Of a stretch of 64,000 nt of DNA, positions 41,648 through 49,165 are shown in pieces. The stretch spans positions 992,001-1,056,000 of the forward strand of contig NZ_QUKD01000001.1 of NCBI RefSeq assembly GCF_003480915.1, given 5' to 3'. A model generated the notes under the pieces. It was not told the origin of the DNA. It saw only the letters and a program-made list of their open reading frames with translations, and ran no database searches. How positions within the stretch are numbered: the stretch's first letter is position 1; each line of letters begins with the position of its first letter. The position numbers and the translations under genes were made by a program. Source of the DNA: Parabacteroides sp. TM07-1AC. GTDB taxonomy: Bacteria; Bacteroidota; Bacteroidia; Bacteroidales; Tannerellaceae.

Positions 41648-42763
41648 TCATTGAATTGTCATAGGCATTAATAAATAAGTGAGCTCTTGACCTTCCTGCT
41701 GTTTTTCCGGCATTATCAGAATAGCAGAATTGGGCTGATTAAATGTTAGCTTGGTACGTTCAGCGTCAATACAAGAGAGCATCTCTAAAATAAGCGAACC
41801 TTTTACTCCTATCTTAAATTCATCATCTTTGAATTCAGCAGAGAGCGTTTCTTCAGCTGAAGTAGAAAAATCAAGATCATTTGCTGACACAACAAGTCGG
41901 TCATGATCAGCTTTGAACAATATAAGGCATGTTGATTTATTTGAAAAAACAGTAGTGCGCTTAATTGCTCCTATCAACTGCTTTGTATCTACCACAAGCT
42001 CCAGGGGATTATTATTAGGAACAACAGCTTTCCAATTAGGATATCGGCCTTCAACGTTTCGGAACGAAATTTCAAAATCCCCAAAAGTAACAACAGACCA
42101 GTCTGTCCCTACCTTTATTTCCAAATCATCCGAAGAAGCCGGTATAATACTTTTCAGTATAGAAGCCATAGGCCGGCTTACAATAACCGTAACTTTATTG
42201 ATGCAGGACTCCTTTTTGTAGGAGAAAGAACCCAATCCATGTCCATCTGTTCCTACAAAGGTTAGAGTTTTAGAAGAAGCCTCAATAAGCACAGTACTCA
42301 TTACAGGACGGAGTTCGTCTTCTGCTGCCAGGTTTACAACCTTGGCTATTCCGTTATAGAACTCCTCGGCAGTCGTATTTATACAATCTGATGAATCAAA
42401 CTCTTTCTTATTGGGATAGGAAACTGTTTCATAGCCCATAAATTCAAATTTACCACCGAAATATTTAATTAGGATCTCTTTATTATTCGGATTTATGTAA
42501 ATGTTTAGCGGTTGTTCCGGAAGAGTTTTTAATCCATCCAAAATTGCAGTCGGAACACATACAGACATGTCTTCGTCAGAAATACATTCCAAACTTGTCA
42601 TTATTCGCCCTTCACTATTTGAAGCTGTAAGAAACAACCGACCTTCTTTTGTTTCAAAGAGATAATTTCCGAGGATCGGTAGAGAGGGTTTCGAAGAGAT
42701 AATCTTCGAAAGAAGCTGCAATTTGTTCAGCAGCGCAGTTTTTGAGATTGATATTGTAGCCAT
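41648..42763 (-). CDS. dnaN: DNA polymerase III sliding clamp (beta subunit)
   Basis: 371 residues, full length. Three clamp domains: MATISISKTALLNKLQLLSKIISSKPSLPILGNYLFE, TDGHGLGSFSYKKE with RNVEGRYPNWKAVVP, and the C-terminal YLLMPMTI that lines the peptide-binding pocket. A phage-encoded clamp tethers polymerase and partner proteins to DNA. The adjacent PcfK tail carries a clamp-binding motif. Confidence 0.92.
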   Translation of the reverse strand: MATISISKTALLNKLQLLSKIISSKPSLPILGNYLFETKEGRLFLTASNSEGRIMTSLECISDEDMSVCVPTAILDGLKTLPEQPLNIYINPNNKEILIKYFGGKFEFMGYETVSYPNKKEFDSSDCINTTAEEFYNGIAKVVNLAAEDELRPVMSTVLIEASSKTLTFVGTDGHGLGSFSYKKESCINKVTVIVSRPMASILKSIIPASSDDLEIKVGTDWSVVTFGDFEISFRNVEGRYPNWKAVVPNNNPLELVVDTKQLIGAIKRTTVFSNKSTCLILFKADHDRLVVSANDLDFSTSAEETLSAEFKDDEFKIGVKGSLILEMLSCIDAERTKLTFNQPNSAILIMPEKQQEGQELTYLLMPMTIQ

Positions 42764-42767
42764 GATT

Positions 42768-43280
42768 TTAATAATTAAATTGATTTACGATACATCCTAT
42801 TTGTCTCATACTTACGCCATATTCTGCAGATAATTCCCTGTATTTATAATTTCCTGTTGAATATTTTTGACAAATCTCTTTTCTTTGAGCATCAGAAAGC
42901 TTTGAGCGATTGTGTTTTTCTCCAAAGTGTCCGAAATGCCCGCTTCGCTCACCTTTAGCCTGACGGTTTTTGGAGTCCCTGTCAGCCATATTTTCTTGAT
43001 GGGTGGCCCAGCGTAAATTTGAAACATTATTATTTTCTTTATTGTCATCCAAGTGCATGACACAAGGAAGATCCTTTGGATTGGGCAAGTATGCGATGGC
43101 TACAAGTCTGTGAACTGACATTAATTTTTTCTTTCCATCAACATATAAGCATAAAAGCAAATATCCATTTGGGTGCTTATAAGGACTCAAGTACAAACCT
43201 GTGTTTACATTAAAAACCCTACCATCAGCTGTTACGTGGTAGTTATCAAAATCTGGAATATTACTTTTGATTTTTGTCAT
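42768..43280 (-). CDS. HNH homing-type endonuclease
   Basis: 170 residues. A NUMOD4-like start (IPDFDNYHVTADGRVFNVNTG) precedes the HNH core MSVHRLVAIAYLPNPKDLPCVMHLDDNKENNNVSNLRWATHQEN, then a DNA-binding helix-turn-helix-like tail (RKEICQKYSTGNYKYRELSAEYGVSMRQIGCI). It is inserted between clamp and integrase, possibly a free-standing homing endonuclease. The 153-bp gap to the integrase contains nothing recognisable. Confidence 0.9.
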   Translation of the reverse strand: MTKIKSNIPDFDNYHVTADGRVFNVNTGLYLSPYKHPNGYLLLCLYVDGKKKLMSVHRLVAIAYLPNPKDLPCVMHLDDNKENNNVSNLRWATHQENMADRDSKNRQAKGERSGHFGHFGEKHNRSKLSDAQRKEICQKYSTGNYKYRELSAEYGVSMRQIGCIVNQFNY

Positions 43281-43433
43281 AGTGCCAAATTTTATGCAGG
43301 CACCAGGTAAGTCGTTATTTATTGGGTGTTTACGGGAAAGAAAGAAGCAATGTGTATAAACACAAAAAGTTGGACTTCAAACTTTCGTCTAAAATCCAAC
43401 TCGAATTCTCTGCTGCAAATATAGGAAGCTTTT

Positions 43434-44708
43434 TTATACCTGCAAACATTTTGCCTTCTTTTTTTGAGATATTTTTTTAAGGTAGTCTAAAACAGCCCGA
43501 TTTGATTTGTCGAATATGGAGTAATCAATCTCTATATAAATATCAGCCATCTTATAATCATTGTTCACATGACCAAGGCAAAAGTCCACATCCGCTTTAG
43601 GAACACCGGCTTTATTCCTCGCAACACTCGCCCAGCTGTGCCGGATCCAGTTCGTTGTTAATTCGCAGTGCAGGTTTAACTCATTTGCGATCTGCTTTAA
43701 TCCCTTATTGACTGCTTTCATAAAACTTTTATGACTACAATATTGCCGGCGAAAATATGACAGGAAAGCAATATCACTATACTGTTTTATAAGAGGCTCC
43801 AATTCCGGTTCTATCCTAATCGACAACGGGAACCGGTACACATTATCTTCAGTTTCGGTTTTGCTCCGCTCATATTCAAGCCGGCCTCTTTTAGTTCCTC
43901 GCATCTGGTACAAGTCTTTTACATTTATTCCCATCATATAAAACATGATCATAAATACATCACGCGCCATATTTGCCCTTTCGGTCGAGAAGCGTCCATC
44001 CCGTATCCGGATTATGTCTTCGGCAGAGATCGTTTTGCGTTCTCGGCGATATTTGGGTACTTTCACCTTTGAAAACGGATCGTTTGGTATCCGTATGATA
44101 TCATAATCTTCATTATTATAATATGCCTTAGCTTTATTCAATAGAGACCGAATCGCCCGAAGATAGTTACTGATACCACCTGGAGAAAGCGGTTTTCCTC
44201 CCTGGCCAGAGATAGACAGCTGCTGCTTAAATTCGTTCAACCGTTGAGCCGTTACATCCCGAACATCAATCTTTTTCCGGTTATAAAACCAGCATAAAGA
44301 GTTCAAGGCTGTTTGATACCATTCCCGAGTAGCTTCTTTATCCGTTTTTTCTATAATACCATTGCAGAAGGCTATAAAGTCTATGAACTCATACTCCGGT
44401 TCCATAGCTGCCGTTATCTGCTCCTTGACCTCTATACAGCTCATGCGTGATACTCGCTCGATGCCAAGCTTAATACAGACACCACGATACTTTTGAATCA
44501 AGTTACCGAGTTCGTAGTTGAGTAAATCCGCATCCCGGTAGCCGGAAGTGATAACACCATCTTTACCCAGGTAGTCCTCCTGTATATAATAAGGAGTAGA
44601 AATATACTGCGATGCTTTGTTATGATAGATACGGATCTTGATATTTTTTGTTCCGTCTGATTTTATATGAGAATTTCCGGCCAGAACGACCGCTTTAAAA
44701 GTTGCCAT
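43434..44708 (-). CDS. int: tyrosine recombinase, prophage integrase
   Basis: 424 residues: an arm-binding N-terminus (MATFKAVVLAGNSHIKSDGTKNIKIRIYH), a SAM-like core-binding domain (YEFIDFIAFCNGIIE...), and a catalytic domain. The conserved Tyr lies in ADIYIEIDYS and the late-box LGH and RHSWAS are present. In the first catalytic box the usual Arg position reads MGINVKDLY, and the box-II His reads Asn (TNWIRH); both substitutions recur in Bacteroides phage integrases. It lies next to tRNA-Pro, the likely attachment site. Confidence 0.93.
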   Translation of the reverse strand: MATFKAVVLAGNSHIKSDGTKNIKIRIYHNKASQYISTPYYIQEDYLGKDGVITSGYRDADLLNYELGNLIQKYRGVCIKLGIERVSRMSCIEVKEQITAAMEPEYEFIDFIAFCNGIIEKTDKEATREWYQTALNSLCWFYNRKKIDVRDVTAQRLNEFKQQLSISGQGGKPLSPGGISNYLRAIRSLLNKAKAYYNNEDYDIIRIPNDPFSKVKVPKYRRERKTISAEDIIRIRDGRFSTERANMARDVFMIMFYMMGINVKDLYQMRGTKRGRLEYERSKTETEDNVYRFPLSIRIEPELEPLIKQYSDIAFLSYFRRQYCSHKSFMKAVNKGLKQIANELNLHCELTTNWIRHSWASVARNKAGVPKADVDFCLGHVNNDYKMADIYIEIDYSIFDKSNRAVLDYLKKISQKKKAKCLQV

Positions 44709-44831
44709 AGTACTTCATGTTTTTAATGTTTGAAACCAAAAACATATTGTACAGAATCGTTTAAAAGATATTTAAAAGAAATACCATGCCTTATCGTCGC
44801 TTATTAAGGTGAAATAAGGACTTTTTGGCAT

Positions 44832-44877
44832 AAAAAAAACGAGTCAATACATTATGTACCGACTCGTTATTTTTTCA
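44832..44877. terminator. bidirectional terminator between integrase and tRNA-Pro
   Basis: AACGAGTC...GACTCGTT (8-bp stem) with A8 before and T6 after, serving the tRNA transcript and blocking read-through into the prophage. Confidence 0.8.
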
Positions 44878-44907
44878 ATTAGCTGAAATACAGCCTTTTG
44901 TTCTCTG

Positions 44908-44982
44908 TCGGGGTACCAGGATTCGAACCTGGGACCCCCTGCTCCCAAAGCAGGTGCGCTAACCGGACTGCGCTACACCCCG
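44908..44982 (-). tRNA. tRNA-Pro (anticodon TGG), likely prophage attachment site
   Basis: 75 nt on the minus strand. Acceptor stem CGGGGTG/TACCCCG with discriminator A, D-arm GCGCAGTCCGGTTAGCGC, anticodon stem CCTGC/GCAGG with loop TTTGGGA, and T-arm GGTTCGAATCC. Anticodon TGG reads proline codons. Its 3' end points to the integrase, as expected where a phage recombines into a tRNA 3' end; the second att copy lies outside the window. 44,983-45,145 beyond it holds no gene. Confidence 0.95.
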
Positions 44983-45145
44983 TTTTACAACCCCTTTATT
45001 GTCGATTGCGGTGCAAAGGTAAGCATTTATTTTTATCCTCCAAATATTTCGTGTTCTTTTTTAATTGATTATTTTCGCATCTGTTTATTTACATGATTTA
45101 AAGGAAAGGAGGAAAAACAGCAGAAAGAAGAGAAAAATAAGGATG

Positions 45146-45183
45146 AACATATTGCTAGACAATATGTTATAATATAAACATAT
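45146..45183. promoter_or_regulatory. three AACATAT half-sites upstream of the serine recombinase
   Basis: AACATATTG-ctaga-CAATATGTT is a perfect 9-bp inverted repeat (45146-45168), followed by a further AACATAT at 45177-45183, 17 nt before the ATG. Could be an operator or recombination site. Confidence 0.55.
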
Positions 45184-45199
45184 CAACATTGAAAACAGT

Positions 45200-45835
45200 A
45201 TGATAATTGCCTATACACGAACATATTCAAACAAGCAACAAAGTGACAATCAAAAAAATGCGATTGAACAGTTTGCCGCAAACAATAACATTTCTATAGA
45301 TAAATGGCATAAAGATACACGTACGACCTCCTCACGACACAAAAACAGGCTTGAAGAAATAATCAAGAATATGAACGCTGGCGACACACTGATTGTAGCC
45401 GATGTTACACGCCTGAGCCGGAGGTTGATGGAAATTATGCATTTGATCTTATTATGTATTGAGAAAAAGATAACCCTTTATTGTCTTAAAGAGGGCTATA
45501 CTTTTGAAAATAACGTTGACAGCAAGACGTTAGCATTTACTTTCGGGCTGGTTTCGGAAATCGAAAGCAAACTGATCTCGACACGAACAAAAGAATCGCT
45601 GGAGATAACCAGAAGCCGGGGTAAAGTCCTCGGACGACCGAAAGGAACTCCTAAAATGGATCATCTGATGGCTCAGAAAGAGCAGATAGAAAAGGAACTC
45701 AACAGAGAAAATGCGACCTATGCCGAATTAGCCGAGTTCTACCAGGTATCGCTCAGTTGTTTTAAGAATTTTGTCAGAAACAATATTTCACCTTCCCATC
45801 CCGGACGAAAGCGGAGAAGAAGAGAGACGGAATAA
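45200..45835 (+). CDS. serine recombinase (Hin/Mpi-like) with altered active-site segment
   Basis: 211 residues of the resolvase/invertase family: YTRTYSNKQQSDNQ (1st helix), RLEEIIKNMNAGDTLIVADVTRLSRRLMEI (with the two catalytic-region arginines), FGLVSEIESKLISTRTKESLE (long E helix), GRPKG and a C-terminal HTH (NATYAELAEFYQVSLSCFKNFV). Ungapped alignment to Hin puts Tyr9 where the catalytic serine belongs and Ser10 one position later. It may be an inactive or shifted enzyme. Bacteroidales use related Mpi invertases to switch promoters. Located just outside the prophage. Confidence 0.88.
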   Translation: MIIAYTRTYSNKQQSDNQKNAIEQFAANNNISIDKWHKDTRTTSSRHKNRLEEIIKNMNAGDTLIVADVTRLSRRLMEIMHLILLCIEKKITLYCLKEGYTFENNVDSKTLAFTFGLVSEIESKLISTRTKESLEITRSRGKVLGRPKGTPKMDHLMAQKEQIEKELNRENATYAELAEFYQVSLSCFKNFVRNNISPSHPGRKRRRRETE

Positions 45836-45848
45836 TGACAATATAAAT

Positions 45849-45901
45849 AAAAGGGGAATTGAAACAATCGACAGGCTTATGTTTTCAATTCCCCTTTTTT
45901 A
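45849..45901. terminator. bidirectional terminator between convergent genes
   Basis: AAAAGGGGAATTGAAA...TTTTCAATTCCCCTTTTTT: a 15-16 bp stem with A- and T-runs on both sides, between the recombinase and the acyl-CoA synthetase gene. Confidence 0.9.
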
Positions 45902-45911
45902 TTTGTCAGAT

Positions 45912-47972
45912 TTATTTTTCTATCCGGATACGGGCATCTACCGCAAACAATCCACGGTCGGTCGCCAGAAGCGGATTGATATCCATTTCTTTTATTTCAG
46001 ACGCAAAACGCAGTATTGTAGAAAGACGGACGATAATATCGGCATACTGTTGTTCGTCGATACCTTTCTGTCCACGCGTTCCTTTTATAATCGGATATCC
46101 CCGCAAAGAACGGATCATTGAAAAAGTCTCATCATACGACAAAGGTGCCAGACCATAAGATACATCTTTCAGCACTTCGACAAAGATTCCGCCCAGACCG
46201 CAGAGGATCACATGCCCGAAACCTTCTTCATATTTAGCACCCAGGAACAATTCCTGCCCTTTCAACATGGGCTGTACCATGACAGCCGTCACATCCGGCA
46301 AACGCATCATACGTTCAAACTCAAACAACAGATGCTCTTCGCTACGGATATTCAGGGCGACACCTCCGATATCACTTTTATGCACCGGACCGACCACTTT
46401 GGCTACAACCGGGAACTTTACCCGTTTGGCAAAAGCAATCAACTCATCCTTATCGGTCGAAGTAAACTCTTCCACCAGCGGAATATTGGCAGCACCCAAT
46501 AAGGTACGGACCTGTTCGGGAGCCAGATACCCGTTTGACGGGAGCTGGTCGATGATGCGGCGTACTTCAGGCACATTGACTCCGTAGAGTTGTATATCCG
46601 TGCTCATCGGCTTCGGCGTATTGAGCACACGCGAAAGTGCTGTACCCAATGTTACTTCATCCGAGAAATTCACATGCCCTTTTTTAACGAAGCTACGCAC
46701 TTCCGGTCCGGCTGTCACGATAGAAGGCAATACCGGGAAGATAGGCTTCTTACATTCTTCCATCTTCTTATGAAGCACTTCATAAGCGTCATATAATTTG
46801 ACCAGTCCGGGACTTCCGAAAATGACCATCATCAAATCGATTTCCTCGAAATGATTTTCGCAATAATCGATTGCCGTAGCCAGATGTTCAGGTGTTCCGG
46901 TTCCGATAATATCGATCGGATTACCTACTGCTGCTCCCGGATATAACTTGGATTTCAATTCCGCAGCAACAGGCCCTTCCAGGTTAGGAACATTCAGACG
47001 GCCTTTCGAAAGAGCATCGGCCAACATAACAGCCGGACCTCCGGCATGTGTGATGATAGCGCAATTCTTCCCTTTTACATCTTTCAAGGTAAAGATGCTG
47101 GCAACAGTCGTCAGTTCTTCACGGCTGAAACAACGCACGATACCCGCTTTACGGAACAAAGCCTCGACAGCCGAATCGGAACTGGCAATCGCACCGGTAT
47201 GTGAAGAGGCGGCACGTTTGCCGGACTCCGTACTTCCCGCTTTGATCGCTGCGATATGGCATCCTTTGCGGATCAGCGAAGAAGCATGATAAAGCAGTTT
47301 GTCGGGATTCTTGATCTGTTCGATATACAGCATCTTGATTTTCGAATCGAGTACGGGATCGAAATGGCGGTCCATGTATTCGATCACCTCCTCCACTCCG
47401 ATCTGCTTGGAGTTACCTACAGACCAGACAGACGAGAAGCGCAAACCTTTTGTCAACGCCGACTCAATAATGAAAAGTGCCGTACCGCCGGAACTGGAGA
47501 TAAAATCCACTCCGTCCGGATGAAATTCGGGTATAGGTTGTGTAAATACACCATGAAAATTCATATTCATCAGTCCGATGCAGTTCGGACCGATCATGGA
47601 TGCTCCTGCTTCATTCACACTTTCGAGCATCTGGTTCTCCAGAATCGCCCCTTCATGAGTCTCCTCGCCGAATCCGGCAGAGACTACGATAAAAGCTTTT
47701 ACATTCTTCTGCTTCGCTAATATATCGACAGCTTCAGGACAGGAAGGACCGGGAATCGATATGATAGCCATTTCCGTATCCGGTATATCGTTTACGGAAT
47801 GATATGACTTCAGACCTTGCACGTCGTCTTCCTTCGCATTCACAACATACAGTTCTCCTTTATATTTACCATCGAGGAGATTTCGTACCAAACGCCCACC
47901 CGGCTTGTGTACATTATTTGAGCCGCCTACAACGACTATGCTCTTCGGGTCGATTAATTCTCGGTTAATCAT
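45912..47972 (-). CDS. ADP-forming acyl-CoA/acetyl-CoA synthetase
   Basis: 686 residues from the ATG at 47972. A TAnnTTTG box at 48006-48013 puts the transcript start after the longer in-frame start at 48008. An N-terminal CoA-binding Rossmann domain (SIVVVGGSNNVHKPGGRLVRNLL), a ligase domain with the active-site His in SHTGAIASS, and a C-terminal ATP-grasp domain (KVVGPVHKSDIGGVALN, DINPLL) identify the ACD family, which makes ATP from acyl-CoA in fermentation. In gut Bacteroidales, acetyl- or propionyl-CoA are likely substrates. Lies downstream of hypB with its own promoter. Confidence 0.88.
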   Translation of the reverse strand: MINRELIDPKSIVVVGGSNNVHKPGGRLVRNLLDGKYKGELYVVNAKEDDVQGLKSYHSVNDIPDTEMAIISIPGPSCPEAVDILAKQKNVKAFIVVSAGFGEETHEGAILENQMLESVNEAGASMIGPNCIGLMNMNFHGVFTQPIPEFHPDGVDFISSSGGTALFIIESALTKGLRFSSVWSVGNSKQIGVEEVIEYMDRHFDPVLDSKIKMLYIEQIKNPDKLLYHASSLIRKGCHIAAIKAGSTESGKRAASSHTGAIASSDSAVEALFRKAGIVRCFSREELTTVASIFTLKDVKGKNCAIITHAGGPAVMLADALSKGRLNVPNLEGPVAAELKSKLYPGAAVGNPIDIIGTGTPEHLATAIDYCENHFEEIDLMMVIFGSPGLVKLYDAYEVLHKKMEECKKPIFPVLPSIVTAGPEVRSFVKKGHVNFSDEVTLGTALSRVLNTPKPMSTDIQLYGVNVPEVRRIIDQLPSNGYLAPEQVRTLLGAANIPLVEEFTSTDKDELIAFAKRVKFPVVAKVVGPVHKSDIGGVALNIRSEEHLLFEFERMMRLPDVTAVMVQPMLKGQELFLGAKYEEGFGHVILCGLGGIFVEVLKDVSYGLAPLSYDETFSMIRSLRGYPIIKGTRGQKGIDEQQYADIIVRLSTILRFASEIKEMDINPLLATDRGLFAVDARIRIEK

Positions 47973-48051
47973 AACATTTTGATTGTTTAATTCAGTGAAC
48001 CGGAACAAATATAGCTTTTTTCATCTATTTATTCATCGGATTCCGGGTTAT

Positions 48052-48807
48052 TTATTTACATTTTGCGCATTCCCGGCATAACCAGTCACACCAGGCATCC
48101 ATCCCGTCGCCTTTCGTAGCCGACACTTCGAATACTTCCAGATGATGATTTACCTTTAAAGCATTATTCCTCAATGTCTCTATATTTGTATTGAGATAGG
48201 GTGCGAGGTCTGTCTTATTGATCACACAGACATCTGCTTCCGCAAAGATATGCGGGTATTTTAACGGCTTGTCATCCCCTTCGGTCGTACTTACGATAAC
48301 GACTTTCTTTGCCTCTCCCAAATCGAACATGGCAGGGCAAACCAAATTACCGACATTTTCAATAAACAATATCGAGCCATTTGCCGGAGAAAGATGTTTG
48401 ACGGCATGATTCACCATATCTGCCTCCAGGTGGCAGCCTGTTCCGGTATTCACCTGGAAAACCGGGATATTCAAAGCCGCAATACGGTCTGCATCGTTGG
48501 ATGTCTGCTGGTCGCCTTCGATAACATACAGCGGCAGTTTCCCATTCAAACGACGGACGGTTTCTTCCAGCAATGTCGTCTTTCCGGAACCAGGCGAACT
48601 CATCAGGTTCAGGCAAAAGATTTCTTTTGCCTCAAAATAACCGCGGTTGCGTTCAGCAAGCAGATTGTTTCGCTGAAGTATATCCTGTTCAAGTGTTATT
48701 ACCTTATCTTCATCGTGGTGGTGATGATGATGTTCATGGCCATGATCATGAGTATGGTCGTGTTCGTGATGATGATGGTGTTCTCCACACCCGCAAGTTC
48801 CACACAT
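48052..48807 (-). CDS. hypB: HypB, hydrogenase nickel insertion GTPase
   Basis: 251 residues from the ATG at 48807 (MCGTCGCGEHHHHHEHDH). The CxxCGC high-affinity nickel motif and a long His/Asp run for nickel storage come first; then the G1 loop SSPGSGKTTL, ENVGNLVCPAMFDLG and NKTDLAPYL (G4). HypB loads nickel into the hydrogenase with HypA. It follows hypA by 16 nt and is the last of the hypF-hypA-hypB operon. Confidence 0.96.
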   Translation of the reverse strand: MCGTCGCGEHHHHHEHDHTHDHGHEHHHHHHDEDKVITLEQDILQRNNLLAERNRGYFEAKEIFCLNLMSSPGSGKTTLLEETVRRLNGKLPLYVIEGDQQTSNDADRIAALNIPVFQVNTGTGCHLEADMVNHAVKHLSPANGSILFIENVGNLVCPAMFDLGEAKKVVIVSTTEGDDKPLKYPHIFAEADVCVINKTDLAPYLNTNIETLRNNALKVNHHLEVFEVSATKGDGMDAWCDWLCRECAKCK

Positions 48808-48823
48808 AAGCGTTTTGTATTTA

Positions 48824-49165
48824 TTATTTAATAACAATCGATTTCACACGAAGTTCTTTTCCTTTAAGGATTTTAACACAATAAGAACCACATGCCGGAC
48901 AAGGCGTGAATAAAGCATCCATCGGAAAGACCCGCCCGCAATCCGTACAAGCCCCTTCTCCGTCGATAATATGACGAACGATCGAAGCATGTTCAAGCAT
49001 GGAACCTTTCACCGCACTTTCAAGGGCGAAGTCAAGCGTATGCAATTCCACACCCGCCAGGCGTCCGATTTCCAGTTCCAGTTCTTCGACGGCTTCCGAA
49101 TGACGATTGCGCGCCTGTTCCTCTGCCAGCTCGACAATACTTTGAGCAATAGACATTTCATGCAT
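48824..49165 (-). CDS. hypA: HypA, hydrogenase nickel chaperone
   Basis: 113 residues from the ATG at 49165 (MHEMSIAQSIVELAEEQ), with the canonical His2 nickel ligand. The zinc site is CTDCGRVF...CPACGSY. It delivers nickel together with HypB. The start overlaps the hypF stop by 8 nt. Confidence 0.96.
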   Translation of the reverse strand: MHEMSIAQSIVELAEEQARNRHSEAVEELELEIGRLAGVELHTLDFALESAVKGSMLEHASIVRHIIDGEGACTDCGRVFPMDALFTPCPACGSYCVKILKGKELRVKSIVIK

